The translations under genes were made by a program, and so were the position numbers. From a virus, in IMG/VR virus record IMGVR_UViG_3300023094_000018, positions 1 through 41,965 of that record: a stretch of 41,965 nt of DNA; one strand, written 5' to 3'. Shown here piece after piece: positions 20,861-28,587 of this stretch (positions are counted from its first letter, which is position 1; every line of letters begins with the position of its first letter). Below the pieces are notes generated by a model. The model was given only the letters and a program-made list of their open reading frames with translations, did no database searches and had not been told where the DNA came from.

Positions 20861-21088
20861 TTATAACGTTTCTAATAATGCTTGCTTGTGTGAAAATATT
20901 TCGCTTTCATTAAAGCCAGTTGTGGTGTATTTAGTACCTGCTGGATTGTTATCAATTTCGTATGTTATATACGGGTAAGCGTCGTTACCTACCATTACCT
21001 TAATACCGATTATTTTCGCCTCACAAACCTTGTTATTCATCATAAAGAACGCTTGCTGATTGACGCTAAGCTTTGTTTCAATTTTCAT
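20861..21088 (-). CDS. hypothetical protein, 75 aa
   Basis: A beta-rich protein: MKIETKLSVNQQAFFMMNNK then CEAKIIGIKV and GTKYTTTGFNESEIFSHKQA. The pattern ('vf.m..nkv.e..I.gi.i') recurs in small phage proteins of unknown function with an SH3-like fold. It follows the lipoprotein gene upstream in the operon by about 50 bases. Confidence 0.65.
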   Translation of the reverse strand: MKIETKLSVNQQAFFMMNNKVCEAKIIGIKVMVGNDAYPYITYEIDNNPAGTKYTTTGFNESEIFSHKQALLETL

Positions 21089-21099
21089 ACTCTTCTATG

Positions 21100-21498
21100 T
21101 TAATGTTTATTTGGTGGTGATGGTAGGGGTTGCCAATATTTAAAGAAGCAAAAAGTGTATATTATAGGTCTAACAATGTTTTTTTCATCCACTATCAATA
21201 CTTCTTGTAAATAATCCGGCAAGTGGTCAATTGATTGCACCCACTCATCTTTATCCTTGCCTTTTACACCCATTATTTGATAGCTGCCTTCAGTTGTATC
21301 TCTTGGGGCTGGTAAATCCTCTTTCTCCTTGCAATGGGCGGATAGTTGGAGGGCGGCATTGTAACCTTCACGATAGCTAAGTGATGCGGATAAAATAATC
21401 CTCTGTTTAGCAGCTGGTGTTAGTACACTTTTTGCCATATCAATACCGTGACTGATTGACATGCTCATTATGGTTTCCTTATTGGTTGTGTTGCTCAT
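21100..21498 (-). CDS. hypothetical protein, 132 aa
   Basis: N-terminal helix-rich part (SISHGIDMAKSVLTPAAKQR), then a segment DEWVQSIDHLPDYLQEVLIV and a C-terminal KYWQPLPSPPNKH. The combination 'WisV.d.LP....vlv......w.PLP.pP' is the mark of the DUF551-type family, common in phages with unknown function. Internal ATGs allow a slightly shorter product. Confidence 0.7.
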   Translation of the reverse strand: MSNTTNKETIMSMSISHGIDMAKSVLTPAAKQRIILSASLSYREGYNAALQLSAHCKEKEDLPAPRDTTEGSYQIMGVKGKDKDEWVQSIDHLPDYLQEVLIVDEKNIVRPIIYTFCFFKYWQPLPSPPNKH

Positions 21499-21499
21499 G

Positions 21500-21730
21500 T
21501 TAGTTGGGGGTTATAAATACTGATCCGTTTATGAATTTTGCTTTTACTGTAACATATAGGTATGGAATAAACTGCTTCACCATATTTTCAGGCATCGAAA
21601 TATTAACTAATTTTCGGGGTTCACGCCCTTTAGATATTAGAATATCAACTGAATTATTAGATGCATTTAAAGTTTCAACCTCACCTGTTATCTCATAATT
21701 AGAACTACCTGGTTTTTTATATTCTTTCAT
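21500..21730 (-). CDS. hypothetical beta-rich protein, 76 aa
   Basis: Contains SNYEITGEVETLNASNNSVD and ends in AKFINGSVFITPN. The alternation of short strands suggests a small OB- or SH3-like fold, possibly nucleic acid binding, but no key residues support that. It starts two bases after the neighbour's stop region. Confidence 0.6.
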   Translation of the reverse strand: MKEYKKPGSSNYEITGEVETLNASNNSVDILISKGREPRKLVNISMPENMVKQFIPYLYVTVKAKFINGSVFITPN

Positions 21731-21761
21731 CTTCTTTTATTTTGTCCTGTTGTTGGATGGG

Positions 21762-22241
21762 TTAGTTAATCTTTGCCCAGCCTAATTCAATTATTTCGTC
21801 AGGCTGTAACATTACCGGCTTGTTGTTTTCGTCAAGGTATGTTAAGGGTAAAAGGATGCCGATACGTAAAAGGTATTGATAAAAATCAACTGGCATATCC
21901 AATTCTTTTTGAAATTCACTAATTTGATATTTACCGTTGCAAATATTTTGATCATCATACAACTCATCTTCGTTAGATGGGTCGCTCATAATAGAAACAA
22001 AAAGAAATTCCTCATCCGTTAATTGACTAACTGATCTAAGATTAAGTTGCCATTCATTTATATCGAAAAAATCGCCATATCCTTTATCCGATAGGTAAAG
22101 TGTTAATTCTAAGTTGTCGTTAAGTAAAACTCCGCGCAACTCTTTATCGTCCAACTGGAACGATTTTGCGATGCAGCTCATTTTTAAACCTATTCCTGCA
22201 TATTGGTTTATAAATAGCGCCCTTGCTTGTTGTAAATTCAT
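21762..22241 (-). CDS. hypothetical protein, 159 aa
   Basis: A soluble, acidic, mainly helical protein starting MNLQQARALFINQYAGIGLK. Acidic middle (SDPSNEDELYDDQNICNGKY) and a C-terminal EIIELGWAKIN. No recognised family. Confidence 0.65.
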   Translation of the reverse strand: MNLQQARALFINQYAGIGLKMSCIAKSFQLDDKELRGVLLNDNLELTLYLSDKGYGDFFDINEWQLNLRSVSQLTDEEFLFVSIMSDPSNEDELYDDQNICNGKYQISEFQKELDMPVDFYQYLLRIGILLPLTYLDENNKPVMLQPDEIIELGWAKIN

Positions 22242-22253
22242 CTTGTTAAATAA

Positions 22254-22700
22254 TTATAGGTTAAGGGATTTGATTTGCCTAATAAGTTCATGCGTTGAAG
22301 AAAGTCTGATAGCACCGTAGTTGTAAATTATCTTCACCACCTCTTCAATCGGCACATGGTCGCGCTTGATGAAGTTGGCATATTCCTGCATAGCCATAAT
22401 TATTCTATTTCTTGAGTGCAGATATTGAATATCTGTGCCCGTATGCTTAGCCAGTATTTTATAAGCCGCTTCCTCAACACTCTCTACAGGCTGGGGTGAG
22501 GGCTTTCTAAAATGTCCGAATGTCTTTAAGTACCAATCTTCAAAGTTGGGTGCATCTTCATCCTTAACATCAATACAGTAACTGCATTCCCCACAATGAC
22601 ACTCGTTGTTAAAGTTTTCACCCGCTTCAAAAGCGGACTTTAAATCATCCATGTATTGCCAACTTATTATAGCTTCCGCTTCTTTATTTGAGTTTTCCAT
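22254..22700 (-). CDS. cysteine-containing hypothetical protein, 148 aa
   Basis: A CHCGECSYC cluster (residues about 34-42) could bind one metal ion; after it comes FEDWYLKTFGHFRKPSPQPV and a helical part with MQEYANFIKRDHVPIEEVVK. The second half resembles other short phage proteins with an 'a...i...h....m.eya' pattern. No function assigned. Confidence 0.65.
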   Translation of the reverse strand: MENSNKEAEAIISWQYMDDLKSAFEAGENFNNECHCGECSYCIDVKDEDAPNFEDWYLKTFGHFRKPSPQPVESVEEAAYKILAKHTGTDIQYLHSRNRIIMAMQEYANFIKRDHVPIEEVVKIIYNYGAIRLSSTHELIRQIKSLNL

Positions 22701-22702
22701 TT

Positions 22703-23155
22703 CTATCCTTCGTATTCAGGTAAATTATTAAACTCTGTTTCTGTCATAAATACAGGGGTGATTGTATATTGGACCTTATGCCTGTCTAAAGGCTCAACGT
22801 CGCATAAATCCATTTCGACGTGTTCAGAAACTTCTCGCATACTGGCTAAGTACAATCCGTTTAAATCTCCGTTATCGCTTAAGCAGTAATACATTTCATT
22901 TTCTTCCTCTACCGCCTTAACTGGCTGTGCATCGGGGGCGGGGATGGTGGCGATGTAAGCGCGGCGTTTATAGCAATCGGGTATATTGTTCATCTTTTCT
23001 TCTGATTGTTGGTTAGTTAACCACTCATCGCCATGTTTGTACTGCCAAACCTCACTTACCTCACCACTCCACCCCATAGGCAAATCTGCACCATCGGGGT
23101 AAAGGGCATTATTACCATCTTCGGCAATACCTGGTTGTGTTATTTTAATTTTCAT
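22703..23155 (-). CDS. hypothetical protein, 150 aa
   Basis: Begins MKIKITQPGIAEDGNNALYP and includes PMGWSGEVSEVWQYKHGDEW and a C-terminal HKVQYTITPVFMTETEFNNL. The 'p.f.te.E...l.ef.g' ending occurs in several phage proteins of unknown role. It starts five bases from its upstream neighbour's stop. Confidence 0.65.
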   Translation of the reverse strand: MKIKITQPGIAEDGNNALYPDGADLPMGWSGEVSEVWQYKHGDEWLTNQQSEEKMNNIPDCYKRRAYIATIPAPDAQPVKAVEEENEMYYCLSDNGDLNGLYLASMREVSEHVEMDLCDVEPLDRHKVQYTITPVFMTETEFNNLPEYEG

Positions 23156-23160
23156 AATTG

Positions 23161-23355
23161 TTAAACTTTAAAATGCACCATTAATGACGTTACTATACAA
23201 TCTTCACAATGGATATAATCAGATTCATATCCGCTTTCAGTCATACCACCGTACTCCATCACTTTGCCATAATTTCCGCATCCATCACAATGATGCTTGC
23301 CTTTTACAACCTTGTAGCCGATTGACTTAGCTTTTTGTTCTATCTGTGGGTTCAT
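23161..23355 (-). CDS. zinc-finger-like small protein, 64 aa
   Basis: Chosen start is the ATG at 23355 because a purine-rich ribosome site (GGGGAGAGAGG) lies just before it; an in-frame ATG at 23391 would put that site inside the gene. Two CxxC pairs (CDGC and CEDC), about 29 residues apart, form a probable zinc ribbon. Likely a small nucleic acid or protein adaptor. Confidence 0.65.
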   Translation of the reverse strand: MNPQIEQKAKSIGYKVVKGKHHCDGCGNYGKVMEYGGMTESGYESDYIHCEDCIVTSLMVHFKV

Positions 23356-23403
23356 ACGTTTTCCTCTCTCCCCTTTCCGGGTGTGTTGCAAATTATTTTC
23401 ATG

Positions 23404-23667
23404 TTAAATAAATACCTTTTGATTGTAAGACGCTATGTTTTTAGTTTTCTTTTTATAGTCATTTTCTAAAACTAATAGATACCATTTTACTCCTGACCAA
23501 TCAATTGTTTCACCACTCGTCCAATTACACGGAGCCATCCAATTATTACCCTCTCTATCAAAGCCAACAGATGCCAATGAACTCCCACCTGTTTCCCATC
23601 CAATTTCGTAAAAGCCATGTTTTAAGCCCTTCATTGTTTTTATTTCGTGCAATGTTTCCTTTTTCAT
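23404..23667 (-). CDS. hypothetical protein, 87 aa
   Basis: A Trp/Gly-rich beta protein: LKHGFYEIGWETGGSSLASV, then NNWMAPCNWTSGETIDWSGV. Similar short proteins with repeated W residues ('rgnnW.aPcNW..g') are found in phages and may have a beta-barrel fold. No function assigned. Confidence 0.65.
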   Translation of the reverse strand: MKKETLHEIKTMKGLKHGFYEIGWETGGSSLASVGFDREGNNWMAPCNWTSGETIDWSGVKWYLLVLENDYKKKTKNIASYNQKVFI

Positions 23668-23693
23668 TTTATCAATATTTTTAGGACGCTGTG

Positions 23694-23861
23694 TTAGCGC
23701 ATTTCTACATTAATGTAATTTTCAACTTTAATATCCCGGATCCCATCGCCAAAACAGTAAATGCAGTCAAATTTCAGCTTGGTCAAACTATCCAATACCT
23801 GCTGCTCTGTATACATCTTTTCTGTTTTGCACTTGGTGCATTTTAGTGGCTGGTCTGTCAT
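23694..23861 (-). CDS. zinc-ribbon small protein, 55 aa
   Basis: Two CxxC knuckles (CTKCKTEKMY and CIYCFGDG) about 21 residues apart. The start overlaps the stop of the ribbon-helix-helix gene (ATGA), so the two are co-translated. A regulator partner is possible. Confidence 0.65.
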   Translation of the reverse strand: MTDQPLKCTKCKTEKMYTEQQVLDSLTKLKFDCIYCFGDGIRDIKVENYINVEMR

Positions 23862-24049
23862 GATGCTATTGTATTAATAGGATAACCTGGTATCGCTTTC
23901 TTTGCAGCACGCTCTTTTTTTTCTAAATCATCCTTAATAAGGATTTCAACATACTCACTGAACTTGCCTCTAAGCTTTAAATTTTTTGCTTCCTCTTGAC
24001 CCGCCTTCTTAATACGGTCGTCAATATTTATTGTTGCTGTTGTTATCAT
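23858..24049 (-). CDS. ribbon-helix-helix (Arc/MetJ-type) regulator, 63 aa
   Basis: From the ATG at 24049: MITTATINIDDRIKKAGQEE, then LKLRGKFSEYVEILIKDDLE. The first strand (TTATINI), helix A (DDRIKKAGQEEAKN) and helix B (FSEYVEILIKDDL) are the ribbon-helix-helix plan; DNA contact would be by the strand residues Thr4, Thr6 and Asn8. It is the first gene of the second leftward operon and lies next to two back-to-back promoters, so it may repress its own promoter or the rightward DNA-metabolism promoter. An in-frame ATG at 24085 lies in the promoter and is rejected. Confidence 0.75.
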   Translation of the reverse strand: MITTATINIDDRIKKAGQEEAKNLKLRGKFSEYVEILIKDDLEKKERAAKKAIPGYPINTIAS

Positions 24050-24054
24050 ATCGG

Positions 24055-24086
24055 TAAAGGTAAATACTTTATATTTAATATGCAAA
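24055..24086 (-). promoter_or_regulatory. leftward promoter for the ribbon-helix-helix operon
   Basis: Minus strand: TTTG (24086-24083), 20 bases, TACCTTTA (24062-24055). Only five bases separate the -7 element from the ATG at 24049, so the message is almost leaderless. The spacer holds an inverted repeat ATATT-T-AATAT (24071-24081). Confidence 0.7.
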
Positions 24087-24106
24087 TAAAAAAACTTTAT
24101 TATTTA

Positions 24107-24138
24107 TTTGTTTTATAAATATATGTTCTTTACATTTG
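24107..24138 (+). promoter_or_regulatory. rightward promoter for the DNA-metabolism block
   Basis: TTTG (24107-24110), 20 bases, TACATTTG (24131-24138): a full match to the Bacteroidota consensus. The methyltransferase start at 24163 lies 25 bases downstream. It is back to back with the leftward promoter, 20 bases away. Confidence 0.75.
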
Positions 24139-24162
24139 TCAGTATCAAAAACAAAATATATT

Positions 24163-24642
24163 ATGAAAGACAAAAACTTACCCGTTGATAATAACTGGAT
24201 AACACCTAAAAATGTGTATGATAAGCTAGATTCAATATTTCATTTTGACTTCGATCCTTGCCCTTATAATTCTGGTGTAATTTCAGATGAAGAGAATGGT
24301 TTATTGATGCAAAGATGGGGTAAATCAAACTATGTAAATCCTCCATATACTTTAAAAGAAAAAGAAGCATTTCTTAAAAAAGCAATAGAAGAACGATTAA
24401 AGGGTAATACATCTGTATTTTTATTACCTGTAAGTACATCTACTAAGGTGTTTCATGAAATAATTGTTCCCTACGCTACTGAAGTAGGATTTGTACAAGG
24501 AAGAATTAAATTCCAGAAACAGGACGAACAAGGCAATCTGTACACGCCTAAAAATGGCGGGATGCATGACAGTATGGTTGTTGTGTTTGATGCCAATAAA
24601 CCTTTACAGTTTGAACCTAATTACTATACAATAAAATTTTAA
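24163..24642 (+). CDS. phage DNA N6-adenine methyltransferase (Dam-like, PF05869-type)
   Basis: A 159-residue protein. Landmarks: WITPKNVYDKLDSIFHFDFD, which leads into DPCPYN (cofactor site in this family), then SNYVNPPYTLKEKEAFLKKA with the catalytic NPPY, and LLPVSTSTKVFHEIIV. The family methylates adenine in phage DNA, usually to escape host restriction. The ATG at 24163 is preferred; a TTG at 24136 falls in the -7 element. It is the first gene of the rightward DNA block. Confidence 0.85.
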   Translation: MKDKNLPVDNNWITPKNVYDKLDSIFHFDFDPCPYNSGVISDEENGLLMQRWGKSNYVNPPYTLKEKEAFLKKAIEERLKGNTSVFLLPVSTSTKVFHEIIVPYATEVGFVQGRIKFQKQDEQGNLYTPKNGGMHDSMVVVFDANKPLQFEPNYYTIKF

Positions 24643-24657
24643 AAATTACTATATATT

Positions 24658-24756
24658 ATGAAAACAACCCACCCACCCAAACGCCCAAGTAGTCTAAATT
24701 GCTGGTACCGATACATTGCCTTTGTAAACTACCTGAATAAATTGAAGAAATATTAA
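24658..24756 (+). CDS. possible short peptide, 32 aa
   Basis: MKTTHPPKRPSSLNCWYRYI then AFVNYLNKLKKY: basic, aromatic. No ribosome site of note. The stop codon overlaps the first base pairs of the tRNA-like element. Could be a real small gene or chance. Confidence 0.35.
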   Translation: MKTTHPPKRPSSLNCWYRYIAFVNYLNKLKKY

Positions 24757-24799
24757 ACATAGATAGTGGTATTAGCAGGTTCGATCCCTGCCTATGTTT
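24755..24799 (+). ncRNA. minimal tRNA-like hairpin (acceptor stem plus T arm)
   Basis: AAACATAG (24755-24762) pairs perfectly with CTATGTTT (24792-24799), and directly inside its 3' strand lies a perfect T arm, GCAGG-TTCGATC-CCTGC (24775-24791). The 12-base link ATAGTGGTATTA contains AGTGGTA, a D-loop motif with the GG needed to contact the T loop. There is no anticodon arm. It could be a degraded tRNA or an RNA that mimics the tRNA elbow. Nothing shows that it is charged. Confidence 0.5.
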
Positions 24800-24836
24800 C
24801 AATTAATCGAAATCGAAAACAAATAAATTAAAAACA

Positions 24837-25700
24837 ATGCAATTAAAAAAAGCAGAGCGGAAAAAAGTAAAGATTAGAATGTCTTTAGCCGCGCCAACAG
24901 GATTTGGTAAAACCATGTCAGCGCTATTAATAGCGTATGGCATGACAAAGGATTGGGATAAAATCGCCGTTATTGATACGGAAAATGAAAGCGCATCTTT
25001 TTACTCAAATCACAAAGTCCCAAATACAAATTTAGTAATTGGCGAATTTCAAACACTATCTTTAACGCCTCCTTTTACTCCTGAAAGGTATTCAGATGCA
25101 ATTAAAGTTTGCGAAGATGCGGGTATTGAGGTTATAATAATCGACAGTGTTACACACGTTTGGAAAGGGCAGGGCGGTTTATTGGAAAGCAACAACCAAT
25201 TAGGTGGGCGTTACCAGGATTGGGCTAAAACAACACCGCGTTACCAAAAATGGTTAGATACTATACTTCAATCAAAATGCCATATAATAACTACCGCCCG
25301 TAAGAAACAGGCTTATTCAATGATACAGGACGGAAACCGCACAAAGGTTGAAAAGCAGGGTATGGAGGATGAAATACGTGACGGTTACGATTACGAAATG
25401 ACAATCGCATTTGAACTGGTTAACGATAAACACTTAGCAAATGCCGCTAAAGACCGTACAAGTCTATTCATGGGCACACCCGAGTTTTTAATCACGCCTG
25501 AAACTGGATCTAAAATATTAGATTGGTGTAATGCGTCACCAATTGAGCAACAGCGCGACATAGCTGCGGAATTACGTTTATCCCCCGACTTATTACACTT
25601 AAAAGCCGCTTACAATAATCTTACTAAAGAACAAAAAGAAGAGTTCAAAGATGTTAAGGATTATGTTAAGGGGCAACTTGAAGCAAAGGAGGCCGCCTAA
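24837..25700 (+). CDS. RecA-fold ATPase, Sak4-like recombinase
   Basis: A 287-residue P-loop protein with Walker A APTGFGKT (residues 19-26), Walker B EVIIIDSVTHVW (98-109) and a RecA-like core ending near residue 230. The AAA_24/Sak4 family promotes single-strand annealing in phages and usually sits next to an SSB-like gene, as here (26220-26525). A second domain of about 45 residues follows. It is translated with the next gene (TAATG overlap). Confidence 0.85.
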   Translation: MQLKKAERKKVKIRMSLAAPTGFGKTMSALLIAYGMTKDWDKIAVIDTENESASFYSNHKVPNTNLVIGEFQTLSLTPPFTPERYSDAIKVCEDAGIEVIIIDSVTHVWKGQGGLLESNNQLGGRYQDWAKTTPRYQKWLDTILQSKCHIITTARKKQAYSMIQDGNRTKVEKQGMEDEIRDGYDYEMTIAFELVNDKHLANAAKDRTSLFMGTPEFLITPETGSKILDWCNASPIEQQRDIAAELRLSPDLLHLKAAYNNLTKEQKEEFKDVKDYVKGQLEAKEAA

Positions 25701-26218
25701 TGGGTAAATCGTCAGAATTGTTTTTGCAGGTTCGCGAGGAAGCGAGCCTGCAATCAGGTGTAAGTTTTGAACACCTATTAGACGCAAAGAAATCAAACCT
25801 AAGCAACGCTGTGTTATTAATCAAGGGCGAAGTAGAGGCGGGCAATTACGATAGCTTACGTGGGCTTATTTTAGCTATTAAAGGCAAAACGCTATTTACC
25901 GAACTTGAAAAGGAATTGCGCCCACTTGCTGAAAACAATTACCTTAATAAATTAGAAAAAGGTTATTCAGCACACGATACCTCAATTGAACAAGCTGCCA
26001 CTAAAACAGACTATGATTATAGCGTTTGCAACGATCCTGAATGGAATAACTTAGAAGCGCTTAACGAGGCTAATGGTAAGCTACAAAAGTTGCGCGAAAC
26101 GTTCTTAAAATCACTAACTAAAAAAATGGAAGTTGTTGATACCGATAGCGGCGAAACGTACACCATTTATCCACCTAATAAATTACAGAAACAAGGTTTA
26201 AAAATTCAACTAAAATAA
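25700..26218 (+). CDS. conserved phage protein of the recombination cluster, 172 aa
   Basis: A mostly helical protein (SFEHLLDAKKSNLSNAVLLI, then ELEKELRPLAENNYLNKLEK) ending LQKQGLKIQLK. It lies between the Sak4-like ATPase and the OB-fold protein, overlapping the first and two bases from the second. Proteins in this slot are often of unknown function but linked to recombination. No catalytic motif seen. Confidence 0.65.
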   Translation: MGKSSELFLQVREEASLQSGVSFEHLLDAKKSNLSNAVLLIKGEVEAGNYDSLRGLILAIKGKTLFTELEKELRPLAENNYLNKLEKGYSAHDTSIEQAATKTDYDYSVCNDPEWNNLEALNEANGKLQKLRETFLKSLTKKMEVVDTDSGETYTIYPPNKLQKQGLKIQLK

Positions 26219-26219
26219 C

Positions 26220-26525
26220 ATGGAGATCACAGGCAAAATACACGAAATTGGCAATACTGAACAAGTAACAGAAAGCCTTAAAAAAAGAGAATTGATATTG
26301 GAGTATGCAGAGAACCCACAATATCCAGAGTATTTACGTTTTGAAGCTATACAGGATAAATGTAACCTTCTTGACAATATTTATGCAGGTCAAGATATAA
26401 AAGTTTATTTTAACCTTAAAGGCCGCCCATGGACAGATAAGACGGGTAAGAAGTCTTACTTTAATTCATTGCAGATATGGAAAATTGAAGGTGGAAGTGG
26501 TCAAGGAGATGGATTACAATTCTAA
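26220..26525 (+). CDS. OB-fold ssDNA-binding protein (DUF3127-like)
   Basis: 101 residues. MEITGKIHEIGNTEQVTESL starts the first strand and hairpin; LRFEAIQDKCNLLDNIYAGQ, then IKVYFNLKGRPWTDKTGKKS and FNSLQIWKIE complete an OB-fold pattern, with the 'v.f.l.gr.w.....gk..fn.l..wkie' ending shared with DUF3127 and SSB-like proteins of Bacteroidota. It should coat single-stranded DNA for the Sak4-like ATPase. A GGSGQGDGLQF tail replaces the usual acidic SSB tip. Confidence 0.75.
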   Translation: MEITGKIHEIGNTEQVTESLKKRELILEYAENPQYPEYLRFEAIQDKCNLLDNIYAGQDIKVYFNLKGRPWTDKTGKKSYFNSLQIWKIEGGSGQGDGLQF

Positions 26526-26562
26526 ATTAACCCCCTAAATACGCAGATAAATAAAAAAGAGT

Positions 26563-26757
26563 ATGCCGAGGAAAGAGATAAATAAGTTCAACAGATTTAA
26601 TATCAATAACCGTTGGAAACAAAGTAAAATACAAAGGTCTGATAATTGGCTAATATTTGGAGTTCAAACGTGGTGGGCATCCCCTTATGACTATTGTTAT
26701 AAGATTGGATTATTTGGTATTGATTTACAAATTTGGTTTAAAAGGAGTTTTTTATAA
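26563..26757 (+). CDS. hypothetical protein, 64 aa
   Basis: An aromatic, basic protein (KFNRFNINNRWKQSKIQRSD, then PYDYCYKIGLFGIDLQIWFK). The C-terminal phrase 'g.w...p..ycy.ig.fGid..iwfk' recurs in small Bacteroidota phage proteins. It starts after a stretch with the TTAACCCCC spacer motif and its stop overlaps the next start. Confidence 0.55.
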   Translation: MPRKEINKFNRFNINNRWKQSKIQRSDNWLIFGVQTWWASPYDYCYKIGLFGIDLQIWFKRSFL

Positions 26758-26957
26758 TGTACCTAATCAACAAAACGCGATTAACACCAGCAGGAGCAGA
26801 GGTAACGCTCATCAGAGAAGCGGACATTACAGGCGTTTGTATTATTCATAATGGCAAAGAAATGCACAGTTGCAGGGTGGAGAACTTGTCGGAAACTCCA
26901 CCCCTTGCTGAAGAGGAAGTGAAAGAAATGAAAATAGATTTATTTAATCAGATATGA
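26757..26957 (+). CDS. hypothetical protein, 66 aa
   Basis: MYLINKTRLTPAGAEVTLIR begins an SH3-like beta protein; the end is acidic and helical (AEEEVKEMKIDLFNQI). A purine-rich AAAAGGAG precedes the start. Coupled by overlap to the next gene. Confidence 0.6.
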   Translation: MYLINKTRLTPAGAEVTLIREADITGVCIIHNGKEMHSCRVENLSETPPLAEEEVKEMKIDLFNQI

Positions 26958-27115
26958 AGCACGAAGTAGGAGACACGGTAGAGATTAACTCAATCGACAC
27001 CGATTGCAAAACAGGAGTGATCACAATTATCGATGAAGATGACAATTATTTAAAGTATTGTATTGCTTTACCTGATGGTCATGATGCATGGTTTACAGAA
27101 ATGGAGATATTATGA
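26954..27115 (+). CDS. small SH3-like protein, 53 aa
   Basis: MKHEVGDTVEINSIDTDCKT then GVITIIDEDDNYLKYCIALP. 'vGDtVein' followed by short strands and an acidic turn suggests a KOW/SH3-like barrel. It overlaps both neighbours by 4 bases (ATGA), which supports it as a gene. Confidence 0.6.
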   Translation: MKHEVGDTVEINSIDTDCKTGVITIIDEDDNYLKYCIALPDGHDAWFTEMEIL

Positions 27116-27663
27116 AAAACTGGCAGTATTTTGATAACATAACTAAAAAGTGGTACGATGAAAGCCCATGTGTTATCTCACGGTACAATACATTTAGTGA
27201 CTATAACGAAGCAGGAATAAGGGCAGGAATTAAATCAAGAATAATCAAAAATAACATGAAAATAGAAAGTTTATCTACCCCAGTTGCATTCTTAAATGGT
27301 ACAATTGGACTTTGTGGGCCAGAGGAAGAATTGTTTGATATGTTTAAATCTATTGGGATTAATCCAATATTAGTTGAGGATTTGTATAAGCACCCTCAAA
27401 ACCTCTTAGATTTAAAAAAGCACAGTATAAAAACCTTGTGCATACAAACTACAGGTAACAATTTTGAGGATGTTAATAAAGCTATAGCTTTTTTTGAAAC
27501 AATGAATTTCGTACCTGAAAACATAGTTTTGATTTTTACTGAACCTTTATGGTGCATAGCAAAGGATTTCAAACAAGAACACCCTGAAACGATGATATAT
27601 GAATACCGCTCTTTTAGGTTTGGTAGTGACGATTTATTAGAAGAATTTACTTTTGGATCATGA
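27112..27663 (+). CDS. hypothetical protein, 183 aa
   Basis: From the ATG at 27112. Begins MKNWQYFDNITKKWYDESPC; the middle has a Rossmann-like alternation (IKTLCIQTTGNNFEDVNKAI, then VPENIVLIFTEPLWCIAKDF). No catalytic motif is clear. It overlaps the C5 methyltransferase start (ATGA) and may be functionally tied to it. Confidence 0.65.
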   Translation: MKNWQYFDNITKKWYDESPCVISRYNTFSDYNEAGIRAGIKSRIIKNNMKIESLSTPVAFLNGTIGLCGPEEELFDMFKSIGINPILVEDLYKHPQNLLDLKKHSIKTLCIQTTGNNFEDVNKAIAFFETMNFVPENIVLIFTEPLWCIAKDFKQEHPETMIYEYRSFRFGSDDLLEEFTFGS

Positions 27664-28379
27664 AATATCTTAATCTACACGCGTGTATAGGCGGCAATAG
27701 AAAGCTGCTTCCTAAGTGGGTAAAAGTAACAGCAGTCGAATACGACCCAAAAGTTGCCGAATTGTACAAAAAACTTTACCCAGATGATGATGTGATTGTG
27801 GGGGATGCTTACGAATACCTTTTAAATAATCATCAACATTTCGATTTCGTTTGGGCATCGCCACCATGCCAAACACACAGCAAAATGAATAAGTTTACCA
27901 GGCACAATACAATTAGATATGTGGATGGAAAACTGTTCGAAATAATTATCTTTTTAAAGCACTGGTTCGCCATCAATAAAACAAAAGGGTATATAGTTGA
28001 AAATGTTGTTCCTTATTACGACCTAGCATTTAACCCTGTAAAAATGGGCAGGCACTTGTTTTGGAGTAATTTTGATTTTTCCCCTATCGAAGTCAAATCG
28101 CCACCTGATTTCACAAGGGCTAAAAAACAAACCATGATGGATTGGTTGGATATACATTTTGAAGAAAACATTTATTATGGCAAAAACCATTGCAATGTTC
28201 AGATACTAAGAAATGCTGTTCACCCTAAAATTGGGGAAAGTATTTTTAATGATTATTGCAAATGGTTAAAAAAGGACTATGATTTTTTTGATTTGGATTT
28301 AGAACGAGAAAAAGCCATTTATTATCACGCCGTGCCTAATTTGTTTTTTGATAGCGATGGCAATAAAAGAGAATATTAG
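27660..28379 (+). CDS. DNA C5-cytosine methyltransferase
   Basis: A 239-residue short-form C5 methyltransferase. Motif I-like start LNLHACIGGN (residues 4-13), motif II acidic AVEYDP, motif IV WASPPCQTH with catalytic Cys70, motif VI YIVENVV (Glu114), and the C-terminal RNAVHPKIGESIF corresponding to motif X. The QxRxR motif VIII and target-recognition region are much reduced compared with typical 300-400-residue enzymes. It could protect phage DNA from restriction. The preceding gene is coupled to it. Confidence 0.8.
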   Translation: MKYLNLHACIGGNRKLLPKWVKVTAVEYDPKVAELYKKLYPDDDVIVGDAYEYLLNNHQHFDFVWASPPCQTHSKMNKFTRHNTIRYVDGKLFEIIIFLKHWFAINKTKGYIVENVVPYYDLAFNPVKMGRHLFWSNFDFSPIEVKSPPDFTRAKKQTMMDWLDIHFEENIYYGKNHCNVQILRNAVHPKIGESIFNDYCKWLKKDYDFFDLDLEREKAIYYHAVPNLFFDSDGNKREY

Positions 28380-28380
28380 C

Positions 28381-28587
28381 ATGAAGGTAGAAATAAGAGA
28401 CGTGGGTATTTTTGAAGTAAAGCAAAATTATTTACATCGAGGGGTCAACCATCGTATAGTTACAACACAAAGTGGTCTATACGAGATACTACAGTTCAAT
28501 TGTTATAGAGAAGACATACTTGACAAGTACTTTCAAGATGGAATTGACGGAAATTTAAATAAAATTCAAATGAGATTAATTTTATGA
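28381..28587 (+). CDS. hypothetical protein, 68 aa
   Basis: From the ATG at 28381 rather than 28348, which lies inside the methyltransferase gene. MKVEIRDVGIFEVKQNYLHR begins a short beta-rich protein ending in an amphipathic helix (YREDILDKYFQDGIDGNLNK). Its stop overlaps the next ATG. Confidence 0.55.
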   Translation: MKVEIRDVGIFEVKQNYLHRGVNHRIVTTQSGLYEILQFNCYREDILDKYFQDGIDGNLNKIQMRLIL

